Shown here: in pieces, positions 1-5,996 of the stretch | How positions within the stretch are numbered: position 1 is the first letter of the stretch | How the letters are laid out: each line of letters begins with the position of its first letter | Assembly (NCBI GenBank): GCA_003158505.1 | Contig: PMJK01000020.1 | Coordinates: 17,319 to 24,787 of the forward strand | Direction of reading: 5' to 3' | Length of the DNA stretch: 7,469 nt | DNA from: Holophagaceae bacterium | Lineage (GTDB): Bacteria; Acidobacteriota; Holophagae; Holophagales; Holophagaceae | Translations under genes and position numbers: made by a program | Notes under the pieces: model-generated | Database searches by the model: none | Told to the model about the DNA's origin: nothing | Seen by the model: the letters and a program-made list of their open reading frames with translations, nothing else

Positions 1-35
1 GGCCCTTCCTTGCGGTGCATCCCGCCTGGCTTCAT
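1..35 (-). CDS. Possible 5' end of a divergent gene running off the left edge
   Basis: On the minus strand an ATG at 35 is preceded by GAGG (41-44) with a 5-nt spacer, and the frame stays open to the edge (MKPGGMHRKEG). Only 11 codons are visible, so no function can be given and the match could be chance. If real, the divergent promoter region with ppa would be 36-123. Confidence 0.2.
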   Translation of the reverse strand, partial: MKPGGMHRKEG

Positions 36-114
36 CGCGGCCTCGTCGGGTTTTGATATGAGCTCTAAGTCGCGTGACCCCATTCATGGAACATGCGAAA
101 CTCGAGCCCTTCAT

Positions 115-118
115 GGAG
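115..118 (+). promoter_or_regulatory. Ribosome binding site of ppa
   Basis: GGAG with a 5-nt spacer to ATG 124. It decides the start against the longer open frame beginning near base 10, whose extra N-terminal residues resemble nothing in the family. Confidence 0.7.
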
Positions 119-123
119 CGGCC

Positions 124-657
124 ATGTCCTTTCTTCACCTTCACCCCGGAAAACAGGCGCCTGAGATTGTCAACGCCATCATCGAAATCCCAACGGGATC
201 TCGCATCAAGTACGAAATCGACCACCACACCGGTCTGGTCCATGTCGACCGGGTGTTGTTTTCGCCGTTCCACTACCCCGCCGAGTACGGCTTCATTCCC
301 GGCACCCTGGCCGAGGACGGCGATCCGGCGGACATCCTCGTGCTCATCAACGGTTCGACCTACCCCGGCGTGGTGATCCGCGCGCGACCCATCGCCCTGC
401 TTCGGATGACGGACGACAACGGACCTGATGCCAAGATCCTCGCCGTGGCCACGGACGATCCTACCTATGCCCACGTGACCTCCCGAAGCGACCTTCCCCC
501 GCACTTTCTGCTCGAAGTGGAACACTTCTTCCTCACCTACAAGGACCTGGAGCGCAAGACGGTCTCCAGCGATGGCTGGGGGGGCAAGGACGAGGCCCAT
601 GCCTTCGTCCGGGCCTCCATTGGGGCCTACGCCAAGCAATCGAAGAAAAAGAAATAG
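124..657 (+). CDS. ppa: Family I inorganic pyrophosphatase
   Basis: Hydrolyses pyrophosphate to two phosphates in the cytoplasm and so pulls biosynthetic reactions forward. The 177-residue product has the length and order of bacterial soluble family I enzymes. Active-site residues of the E. coli enzyme have counterparts: E21, K29, E31, R43, Y55, the Asp cluster D65/D67/D70 (in EDGDPADILV), D97, D102, K104 and the Y139-K140 pair. One small deviation is Ala69 in the D-G-D-P-x-D signature, where a larger aliphatic residue is usual. The reading frame stays open upstream to base 10, but ATG 124 is chosen because GGAG at 115-118 sits 5 nt before it and because the protein then aligns with the family from its N-terminus. 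The next gene begins 2 nt after the stop, so the two are probably co-transcribed. Identity is near certain from the motifs; the start is very likely. Confidence 0.96.
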   Translation: MSFLHLHPGKQAPEIVNAIIEIPTGSRIKYEIDHHTGLVHVDRVLFSPFHYPAEYGFIPGTLAEDGDPADILVLINGSTYPGVVIRARPIALLRMTDDNGPDAKILAVATDDPTYAHVTSRSDLPPHFLLEVEHFFLTYKDLERKTVSSDGWGGKDEAHAFVRASIGAYAKQSKKKK

Positions 658-659
658 GC

Positions 660-1370
660 GTGGTGGTGGCACAGGAGGCTGCCCCTGGGCTCGTCTGCTT
701 CGACCTGGATGGGACCCTCGTGGATCCCCTGCCTGGCGTCCAGCACTGCCTGGCGAAGACCTGCGAGGCGTTCGGCCTGGCCATGCCGGAGGAGACCACC
801 ATCCGCGACTGGATCGGCTTCGGCATGCGCGAGTCTCTGGCCACTTTGAAGGGCCTTGAGGATTCAGCCCGTCTCGACGCGGCGATCGATTTCTATTGGG
901 AACGCTACCGCGAGGAGGGCGTCTTCGAGCATGAGTTGTACCCCGGCATCTTCCACCTCCTTCACCGGTTGAAGCGTCAGGGCCACCGCATCTATATCGT
1001 GTCCGCCAAACCCGGCCTCTTTGCCCGTCGTATCGCCTACCAGTTCGACCTGAACCTCATCTTCGACGACATCTTCGGAAGCACGCTCAAGGGTCGCTGG
1101 CAGCCCAAAACCGAGGTGCTGGCCGGCCTGGCGCAGCAGGGCACCATTTGGCCCGGCGGCGTGTTCATCGGCGACCGGGGCGTGGACATGGCCGCCGCAC
1201 GGGACCACGACCTGGAACCGGTGGGGGTGACCTGGGGTTACGGCAGCCGGGAGGAACTGACCGCCGCCGGCGCGAAGCACCTTTTCGATTCGGTGCCCGA
1301 ACTCGATGACTGGCTCAGGATCCGTTTCCCACAGCCGGAACGGTTTGACGCCTTCAACCGTTCGGAGTAG
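660..1370 (+). CDS. HAD-superfamily hydrolase, phosphoglycolate phosphatase-like
   Basis: Predicted cytoplasmic phosphatase of 236 residues in the Gph/PGP-type branch of the HAD superfamily. All four HAD motifs are visible: motif I FDLDGTL with nucleophile D15 and acid/base D17; motif II Ser115 in YIVSAKP; motif III Lys150 in QPKTEV; motif IV GDRGVDM with D172 and D176. Residues about 22-95 between motifs I and II form a helical cap (type C1), as in phosphoglycolate phosphatases. The substrate cannot be read from sequence; phosphoglycolate, a nucleotide or another small phosphoester are all possible. Translation starts at GTG 660 or at one of the two GTG codons directly after it (663, 666); no strong ribosome site is present, and the stop of ppa only 2 nt upstream suggests translational coupling. 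The 3' end overlaps the convergent lolA-like gene by 17 bp. Confidence 0.9.
   Translation: MVVAQEAAPGLVCFDLDGTLVDPLPGVQHCLAKTCEAFGLAMPEETTIRDWIGFGMRESLATLKGLEDSARLDAAIDFYWERYREEGVFEHELYPGIFHLLHRLKRQGHRIYIVSAKPGLFARRIAYQFDLNLIFDDIFGSTLKGRWQPKTEVLAGLAQQGTIWPGGVFIGDRGVDMAAARDHDLEPVGVTWGYGSREELTAAGAKHLFDSVPELDDWLRIRFPQPERFDAFNRSE
1335..1365. terminator. Hairpin in overlapping convergent 3' ends, possible bidirectional terminator
   Basis: Arm 1335-1348 pairs with arm 1354-1365 around the 5-nt loop CGCCT. This gives 12 base pairs with two single-base bulges (G1338 and T1344). It lies inside the last codons of the HAD gene and covers the stop of the lolA-like gene. There is no T-run on either side, so it is not a textbook intrinsic terminator; a role in ending or protecting both transcripts is inferred from position. 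Confidence 0.45.
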
Positions 1371-1935
1371 ACCAGCGGGTGCCTGCGGGGACCCTGGGAT
1401 GGAAGATGTCAGGCGGCAGGGTAACGGGTGCCTTCGGATCCAGCAGTTCCAGTTTCTGCCTCGCCCCGGTGGGATCCGTCCACTCCAGAGTATGCAGCAG
1501 GCCCTTTCGGCCGGTGGCCTTCAAATCCGGCAGCCCCGCCTCCCTGGGACTGAGTTTCACCGTCTCCCCTCCGAAGACATCGATCCGATACAAGCGCTCA
1601 AGACGGGCTGGATCGAGCAGAATGCCCAGCAGGGGGAAATCGCGCACGGCCCGAGCCAGTTCCATCCGCTGGGCCGTGCGGGTATCCGGGTCGTACTGGA
1701 CCAGCGTCCGTCCATCACAGGTGACGGTCAGTCCTCCTTCGTACGTCACCTTCAGGTGCCCACCCCTGGCCAAAGCCAGATGGCCTTGTCTGGACAGCTT
1801 CCCGAACACCAGGCTGTCGCTTTCCTGGCGGAATCGGCTTTCCATGGCGGGCATCCTGGTGAAGGCAGTCCACCACCCGGGCATCGCGGCGAAGGCAGGA
1901 ACAGCGGCGGCCCAGAACAGGAGGGAGAGGCGCAC
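1354..1935 (-). CDS. LolA-like periplasmic outer-membrane lipoprotein carrier
   Basis: A 193-residue exported protein resembling the LolA family, which ferries lipoproteins from the inner-membrane LolCDE complex across the periplasm. The N-terminus is a signal peptide (MRLSLLFWAAAVPAFA, cleavage near residue 16-17) with no lipobox cysteine. The mature part has the LolA-type order: FRQESDSLVFGKLSRQG, then HLKVTYEG, then the CDGRTLVQYDPDT segment at about 72-84, the expected succession of beta strands. Length is close to E. coli LolA (about 200). Translation starts at GTG 1935, with GGAG 5 nt upstream (1941-1944) inside the end of the GTPase gene; the GTPase stop is one base upstream, so coupling is very likely. 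Fold assignment is fairly firm; function as a true lipoprotein carrier is inferred, since LolB and LolCDE are not in the window. Confidence 0.78.
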   Translation of the reverse strand: MRLSLLFWAAAVPAFAAMPGWWTAFTRMPAMESRFRQESDSLVFGKLSRQGHLALARGGHLKVTYEGGLTVTCDGRTLVQYDPDTRTAQRMELARAVRDFPLLGILLDPARLERLYRIDVFGGETVKLSPREAGLPDLKATGRKGLLHTLEWTDPTGARQKLELLDPKAPVTLPPDIFHPRVPAGTRWSTPNG

Positions 1936-1936
1936 C

Positions 1937-3457
1937 TCAGCTCCGCTTCAACTCGACGCTGAGCTTGGACATGCTGCCCTTTCCGGGCAGGGAATGGTGA
2001 ACCGTCCCCTCCGCGACAACCTGACCCTGGCTCCGCAGCTGGACCACCACCTCGATCTCATGACCATCCACGTCAGGAGGCACATCCATGCGCAGCACGG
2101 CCGGCAGGCCGGAACGCCCCGCCTGAGTCAATTCCCCCATCAACGAATTGATGGAAACTCGGTGGTCGACGGCCTTAGGTTTGGTAGTGAGCCGCTTGGT
2201 GTCCATCTTCAGCGAGGCCAGGGCCGCCAGAGGATCCGCCCTGGGCGTCCGCTTCGATGGACGAGGAACCTGTTCAACTGCTGCAGCAGTGGGGACCGAT
2301 TCTGTATCCGAGACAGGCACAGGCACCGGTGAGGCTATAGGGGGCTCACCTTCCAGTTCAGCCTCTCGCTTTAAAATAGCCTCGAGGGGGACCTGGGCAG
2401 GCTCTGCCTGGATTTCCGCAACCGGTTCTGGGACTCCCCTGGATGGGGCGAGCCGGGGTTCCGCCGCGGGGTCTGTCATCAATGGTGGGACAGCTTCGGC
2501 CGAGGCTTTAATGGGTTCAACCTCAAAGGCTCGGTCAAATCCACTCATCGCCGATACCACCAGGTCCACGGTCTCCGGTTCCGCGGGTGGAAGCACGGGT
2601 TCGCTCTCCAGCAACACGGCAATATCGTCTTCCACGGCCTCGGGGGGCTCGGGAAGCACCGGGGCTTCGATGAAGAGCCCGGAATCATCGTCGTCATCGG
2701 TGATGGGCGTGGATCCCACCGTCAGGTCCGGGGCGGTCGTCCCCTCCATGTCCAGGAGGTCCGTGACGGAGGGGAGGTCGGACAGGGTGAGGGCTTCGAC
2801 TTCCGGCGGGGGTGGCTTCGGCAGGGGAGGAGGCTCCGGCACAGGGGCGGCCACCCCGTGGGTCTCACCCAGCACATGGATCTTGATGTGGGAAAGGGCC
2901 AGCTTGGTGATGCCCCGCAGGGTCTCGAACACGCCTGACCCATCCGAGGCGACGGATTGGAAACTGGGGGTACCTTTCGGATTGAAGGCCGCCTCCAGCA
3001 CGTCCACGGGCACCACGTTCCGGAGATCCCGCTTGTTCCACTGGAAGACCGTGGGGATGTCATCCAGGTTCAGCCCCAGTTCACGAAGGTTCTCCTCGAG
3101 GTTCTGGTAGCTCTCCTTGCAGGCATCCAGCATGGGCGTCTGGCTGTCCACCACGAAGACGATTCCGTCCACACCCTTGAGGACGAGCTTGCGGGTGCTG
3201 TTGTAGAACACCTGGCCTGGCACGGTATAGAGCTGGAGCTTGGTCTTGAAACCGCTGACCATGCCCACGTCCATGGGCAGCAGATCAAAGAAGAGAGTGC
3301 GATCCGTCTCCGTGTTGAGGCTGACCATCTCGCCCCGGGCCTTCTGGCTCGTCTTGCCATAGATGGTGTTGAGATTGCTGGTTTTCCCGCACAGGCCAGG
3401 CCCGTAGTAGACGATTTTCACCGTCATCTGCCGTGTGGCGTGATTGAAGAACACCAT
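1937..3457 (-). CDS. MglA-type small Ras-like GTPase with long C-terminal extension
   Basis: A 506-residue protein. Residues 1-196 form a complete MglA-family G domain: P-loop GPGLCGKT (19-26), R53 and Q82 at the positions of the MglA intrinsic arginine finger and catalytic glutamine, the family TVPGQ variant with Thr78 in place of the usual Asp, NKRD (141-144) for guanine recognition, and a VAS motif near 169-171. MglA proteins control cell polarity and motility with the GAP MglB; no MglB/roadblock gene is seen here. About residues 200-430 are Pro/Glu/Asp/Val-rich and probably disordered, including five consecutive Asp residues, turning basic near 395-430. A compact C-terminal module (about 430-506) looks beta-rich and is unassigned. 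ATG 3457 is preferred over TTG 3475 because GAGG lies 7 nt upstream and because R53/Q82 numbering then matches characterised MglA. Effector and process are unknown. Confidence 0.88.
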   Translation of the reverse strand: MVFFNHATRQMTVKIVYYGPGLCGKTSNLNTIYGKTSQKARGEMVSLNTETDRTLFFDLLPMDVGMVSGFKTKLQLYTVPGQVFYNSTRKLVLKGVDGIVFVVDSQTPMLDACKESYQNLEENLRELGLNLDDIPTVFQWNKRDLRNVVPVDVLEAAFNPKGTPSFQSVASDGSGVFETLRGITKLALSHIKIHVLGETHGVAAPVPEPPPLPKPPPPEVEALTLSDLPSVTDLLDMEGTTAPDLTVGSTPITDDDDDSGLFIEAPVLPEPPEAVEDDIAVLLESEPVLPPAEPETVDLVVSAMSGFDRAFEVEPIKASAEAVPPLMTDPAAEPRLAPSRGVPEPVAEIQAEPAQVPLEAILKREAELEGEPPIASPVPVPVSDTESVPTAAAVEQVPRPSKRTPRADPLAALASLKMDTKRLTTKPKAVDHRVSINSLMGELTQAGRSGLPAVLRMDVPPDVDGHEIEVVVQLRSQGQVVAEGTVHHSLPGKGSMSKLSVELKRS

Positions 3458-3464
3458 TCCCAAA

Positions 3465-3468
3465 CCTC
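3465..3468 (-). promoter_or_regulatory. Ribosome binding site of the MglA-like gene
   Basis: GAGG on the minus strand, 7 nt before ATG 3457. It supports that start over the in-frame TTG at 3475. A perfect TTGACA hexamer at 3475-3470 lies too close to the start codon to be this gene's -35 box. Confidence 0.55.
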
Positions 3469-3487
3469 GTGTCAATTCACGAAGTCT

Positions 3488-3509
3488 AGCCCGGAAACCG
3501 CCCCGGGCT
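3488..3509 (-). terminator. Short hairpin between peroxiredoxin and GTPase genes
   Basis: Perfect 7-bp inverted repeat AGCCCGG / CCGGGCT (3488-3494 and 3503-3509) with an 8-nt loop, in the 73-bp gap between the peroxiredoxin stop and the GTPase start. No T-run follows on the minus strand. It could partly terminate or stabilise the peroxiredoxin mRNA, so it is unclear whether the GTPase gene shares that transcript. Confidence 0.4.
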
Positions 3510-3530
3510 CAATGCAAATGCCGATGTTTC

Positions 3531-4046
3531 CTAGGACATCCCCTTCAGGAGGGCGAGCACCTGCTGGGTGTGATCCTTTGGGACAACCTCGGTAATCACC
3601 TTGCGCACGATGCCCTGGCGGTCGATGAGGAAGGTGACCCGACTGGCGTACCCCAGGACCGGGATCTTCTTCACTCCGAAGGCCTCGATGATGCGATGGT
3701 CCGGATCCGCGAGGATGCTGAAGGGCAGGTGGTACTTCTCCGCGAAGGCCCGGTGGCTCTGGCTGGTGTCCGCGCTCACGCCGAGGATCACGGCGCCCGC
3801 CGCCTGGATGGCCGCGAAGCCATCCCGCAGGCTGCAGGCCTCGGCCGTACAGCCGGGCGTATCGTCCTTGGGATAGAAATAGAGCACGACCGCCGCCTTG
3901 CCTTGGAAATCCGACAGGCGCACCAGAGCGCCGTTCTGGTCCTGTGCCTCGAAGGCCGGAGCCTTCGTGCCTTCGGCCACTTCCGCCGCCGAAGCCAGCC
4001 CAAGCATCGCCATGATTCCCATTCCGACCCTCCATCTCCGATCCAT
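3531..4046 (-). CDS. Exported peroxiredoxin, PrxQ/BCP type
   Basis: Thiol peroxidase of 171 residues that reduces hydrogen peroxide and organic peroxides. The active-site segment YFYPKDDTPGCTAEACSLRD carries peroxidatic Cys66 and, five residues on, resolving Cys71, the arrangement of atypical 2-Cys PrxQ/BCP enzymes. Thr63 and Pro64 of the TPGC loop are present, and the ASRVTFLIDRQG strand holds the conserved distal Arg. Unlike cytoplasmic BCP, the chain begins with a signal-peptide-like stretch (basic MDRRWR, hydrophobic core, LASA before AEVAEG; cleavage near residue 20), so it probably acts in the periplasm with an unidentified reductant. ATG 4046 has GGAGG 5 nt upstream (4052-4056); an upstream in-frame start at 4082 would mask this signal peptide. 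The gene is divergent from the dehydrogenase gene, 57 bp apart. Confidence 0.9.
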   Translation of the reverse strand: MDRRWRVGMGIMAMLGLASAAEVAEGTKAPAFEAQDQNGALVRLSDFQGKAAVVLYFYPKDDTPGCTAEACSLRDGFAAIQAAGAVILGVSADTSQSHRAFAEKYHLPFSILADPDHRIIEAFGVKKIPVLGYASRVTFLIDRQGIVRKVITEVVPKDHTQQVLALLKGMS

Positions 4047-4051
4047 GTCAG

Positions 4052-4056
4052 CCTCC
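4052..4056 (-). promoter_or_regulatory. Ribosome binding site of the peroxiredoxin gene
   Basis: GGAGG with a 5-nt spacer to ATG 4046 on the minus strand. It fixes the start that leaves a signal peptide at the N-terminus. Confidence 0.7.
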
Positions 4057-4090
4057 GGGAGGGGGATTGTGGCACCATCCAAGGGTCTCT

Positions 4091-4096
4091 AGGAGG
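4091..4096 (+). promoter_or_regulatory. Ribosome binding site deciding the TTG start at 4104
   Basis: Perfect AGGAGG, 7 nt before TTG 4104. The reading frame is open far upstream, but that part is antisense to the peroxiredoxin gene and has no family similarity, so this site decides the start. Confidence 0.8.
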
Positions 4097-4103
4097 CGAA
4101 AAC

Positions 4104-5132
4104 TTGGACAAACCGGTTCGCATCGCCATCATCCCCGGCGACGGGGTGGGCGGTGAGGTCATGGCCGAAGCCCTTCCCTGCCTGGATTGGGCAAGAGCCG
4201 GGGGCCGTGACATCCAGACCCTAAGCCTCCCCTACGGAGCCGGTCACTATCTGGCCACCGGGGAAACCCTTCCCGAGGCCGCCTTTGCCGATCTCCGGGA
4301 TGGTTGTGACGCCATTCTTTTCGGCGCCGTGGGGGACCCTCGCATCCCAGATGGCCGTCACGCAGAGGAGATCCTACTCCAGCTGCGGCAGGGTCTGGAA
4401 CTGACCGTGAACTTTAGGCCCTGCCACTCCCCACTGCCTGGTCACGCCCCAGATCTCGACATCGAGGTGTTTCGCGAAAACACAGAAGGCCCCTATTGCC
4501 TTCAGGGCTCGACCGAGCCCGGAAGGGCCGTCGATCTCGCCATTCACACGGAACCCGCCGTCCGGCGTCTGCTGCTGGCCGCCTTCAAACGCGCCGCGAC
4601 CCGGAAGCGCCCTCTCACTCTGGCTCACAAGGCGAACGTGTTGAAACACGGGCATGGATTGTGGGTGCGCGTGTTCGAGGAACTGCGTCGAGATCACCCG
4701 GAAGTGGCCTCCCAAGGCATGCACGCGGACGCCCTGCTCTGCGCCCTAGTGCAAAACCCGACGGCCTTTGGCGTGATCGCAGCCGACAACTACCTGGGCG
4801 ATCTCATCAGCGACCTGTGCGCAGCCTATATCGGCGGCATGGGGGTGGCGCCTTCCATCAGCTGGGCGCCCCATCGGCCCTTCCGATGCTCGGCGCTGGC
4901 TGAGCCTGTCCATGGCTCCGCGCCGGATATTGCCGGGAAGGGCTGGGCCAATCCCGTAGGCATGATTCTCAGTACTGCCTTGCTCTTCCGCTATCTGGGC
5001 TGGGAAGTCGAGGCCATCGCACTGGAAGGCGCCGTATCTGCTGCTCTGGAGTCGGGGGCGAAGACTCGTGACCTGGAAGGCACCCTAAGCACCGCTGCCA
5101 TGGGCAAGGCCATTCGAGACCGATTGCTCTAA
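4104..5132 (+). CDS. leuB: Isocitrate/isopropylmalate dehydrogenase family protein, probable 3-isopropylmalate dehydrogenase
   Basis: NAD-dependent beta-decarboxylating dehydrogenase of 342 residues, the LeuB length. Substrate and metal ligands of the family are in place: R95 and R105 (LRQGLELTVNFRP), R124 and Y131 (FRENTEGPY), K176 (HKANVL), D209, D233 and D237 (DNYLGDLISD). The nucleotide loop HGSAPDIAGKGWANP has the Asp typical of NAD rather than NADP use. GAGHYLATGETLP and GAVGDPRIPDG resemble the actinobacterial-type LeuB subfamily more than the E. coli type, whereas RENTEG recalls isocitrate and tartrate dehydrogenases, so the exact substrate is not certain. In leucine synthesis it would oxidise 3-isopropylmalate to 2-oxoisocaproate. 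The start is TTG behind a perfect AGGAGG. No leuA, leuC or leuD gene is adjacent. Confidence 0.82.
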   Translation: MDKPVRIAIIPGDGVGGEVMAEALPCLDWARAGGRDIQTLSLPYGAGHYLATGETLPEAAFADLRDGCDAILFGAVGDPRIPDGRHAEEILLQLRQGLELTVNFRPCHSPLPGHAPDLDIEVFRENTEGPYCLQGSTEPGRAVDLAIHTEPAVRRLLLAAFKRAATRKRPLTLAHKANVLKHGHGLWVRVFEELRRDHPEVASQGMHADALLCALVQNPTAFGVIAADNYLGDLISDLCAAYIGGMGVAPSISWAPHRPFRCSALAEPVHGSAPDIAGKGWANPVGMILSTALLFRYLGWEVEAIALEGAVSAALESGAKTRDLEGTLSTAAMGKAIRDRLL

Positions 5133-5166
5133 CCGACATCCAGCCGCCCATGGGAAAGACCTTTAA

Positions 5167-5256
5167 TAAGCGGAGGTATGCGGAGGAGCGGAGGAAAGCG
5201 GAGAACAAAAAGGCCCTTTCTCCGCTTTCCTCGGCAACTCAGCTATCCTCCGCTTA
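5167..5256. repeat. 90-nt imperfect palindrome of GCGGAGG units
   Basis: The outer arms TAAGCGGAGG (5167-5176) and CCTCCGCTTA (5247-5256) are a perfect 10-bp inverted repeat. The inner arms 5191-5205 and 5218-5232 are a perfect 15-bp inverted repeat with a 12-nt loop. The two are joined by equal 14-nt segments in which 7 of 14 positions still pair, so 32 of 39 arm positions match. The left arm carries GCGGAG(G) at 5170, 5180, 5188 and 5198; the right arm carries the complement near 5220 and 5247. The symmetry suggests a REP-like or MITE-like palindromic element rather than chance. No clear target-site duplication is visible. Confidence 0.75.
5191..5232. terminator. Strong stem-loop, probable bidirectional terminator for leuB and lexA
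   Basis: Perfect 15-bp stem with a 12-nt loop placed between two converging genes, able to form on either transcript. No long T-run follows on either strand, so termination would be non-canonical or the stem may mainly protect mRNA 3' ends. It is the core of the larger palindrome. Confidence 0.5.
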
Positions 5257-5294
5257 CATCAGAATTTCACTTAATGTGGCACCCAAGCTGACCT

Positions 5295-5960
5295 TCAGCA
5301 GCTGCGCATGACCCCGACCAGGAGGCCCTGGATGTCGATGCGCTGGGGGGCGTAACAGCGGGGCTGAAGCTCGGAGTTATGGGGGATGAGCCACACCCCC
5401 TTCGCATCCCGCCGGAATTCCTTGAGCGTGACCTCCTCCCGATCGATAAGGGCCACCACACGATCGCCATTCCGGTACTCGCCCTTGCGCTGCAGCACGA
5501 CCAGGTCCCCGTCGAGAATGGCGTCATCGATCATCGAATCGCCGCGGACCCGCAGCACGAACAGCTCGTCCCGCTGCCGGTGGATGCTGTTGGGCACCTC
5601 GATGGGCAGGGCCCGGCTTTCAGGCAGGATCGGTGAACCCGCGGCCACGTCCCCGCAAAAGGGGAAGATGCGCACGATGGGTGTCACTTCCGCGCGGGAA
5701 TCACTCCTGCCAGGCCGGGAAGGTGTGGTTTCGTCATCGGCACTGGTCGCCACGACCAGGTTGTTGCCCTTCCCGTGGCTGCGGACCAGGAATCCCTTGT
5801 CCATGAGGTGCTGGACATGTTTGTGGATGGTGGACACGGCGCTGGATCCCACGCCCTTGGCAATTTCGGCCAAGGTGGGGCTGCGCCCCTCGCTCTGCAC
5901 GAAGGCGCGAATGAACTTCAGCACGGCCTGCTGGCGTTTGGTGAGATCGCTGGTTTTCAT
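5295..5960 (-). CDS. lexA: LexA SOS repressor
   Basis: Transcriptional repressor of the SOS regulon, inactivated by RecA-stimulated self-cleavage. The 221-residue product has an N-terminal winged helix-turn-helix (1-70; TKRQQAVLKFI, then SPTLAEIAKGVG and STIHKHVQHL as recognition region) and a C-terminal S24 peptidase domain (about 92-221). The cleavage site Ala107-Gly108 (in GDVAAGSP), nucleophile Ser142 (RGDSM) and general base Lys180 (VTLKEF) are all intact, so autocleavage should work. The linker (about 72-92) is rather long and polar. ATG 5960 gives the standard LexA N-terminus; the in-frame TTG at 5996 coincides with a possible -35 box. The ribosome site is weak (GAAG only 3 nt upstream). 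Neither a CTGT-N8-ACAG nor a GAAC-N4-GTTC type box was found upstream by eye. Confidence 0.95.
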   Translation of the reverse strand: MKTSDLTKRQQAVLKFIRAFVQSEGRSPTLAEIAKGVGSSAVSTIHKHVQHLMDKGFLVRSHGKGNNLVVATSADDETTPSRPGRSDSRAEVTPIVRIFPFCGDVAAGSPILPESRALPIEVPNSIHRQRDELFVLRVRGDSMIDDAILDGDLVVLQRKGEYRNGDRVVALIDREEVTLKEFRRDAKGVWLIPHNSELQPRCYAPQRIDIQGLLVGVMRSC

Positions 5961-5967
5961 GTGCTTC

Positions 5968-5996
5968 AAGGTAAGAGCCGAGGTCCAAGTCGTCAA
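5968..5996 (-). promoter_or_regulatory. Candidate lexA promoter
   Basis: On the minus strand TTGACG (5996-5991) is followed after 17 nt by TACCTT (5973-5968), with a run of eight A upstream (6008-6001) that could act like an UP element. The implied transcription start falls at about the ATG, so the mRNA would be nearly leaderless, consistent with the weak ribosome site. The -10 match is only 3 of 6, so this is tentative. Confidence 0.3.

Larger units (their letters stand above)
5133..5294. other. Gap between convergent leuB and lexA
   Basis: These 162 bases separate the leuB stop from the lexA stop and contain no convincing gene. They are dominated by the palindromic element at 5167-5256. 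The flanks (5133-5166 and 5257-5294) show nothing recognisable. Confidence 0.7.

Noticed and set aside
10..123. N-terminal extension of the pyrophosphatase to base 10
   Set aside because: No ribosome site there, and the extra 38 residues have no counterpart in family I pyrophosphatases; ATG 124 has a good site.
3470..3475. Perfect TTGACA on the minus strand before the GTPase gene
   Set aside because: A -10 box at normal spacing would fall inside the coding region, downstream of the start codon, so it cannot serve as this gene's promoter.
1306..3595. Several plus-strand open frames of 200-320 codons opposite the lolA-like and GTPase genes
   Set aside because: Their composition is low-complexity Ser/Arg/Gly, they lack ribosome sites, and the opposite strand carries well-conserved protein motifs. 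They are by-products of GC-rich codon use.
3444..4103. 220-codon upstream extension of the leuB-like frame
   Set aside because: It is antisense to the peroxiredoxin gene; the perfect AGGAGG before TTG 4104 and the immediate start of family similarity mark the true start.
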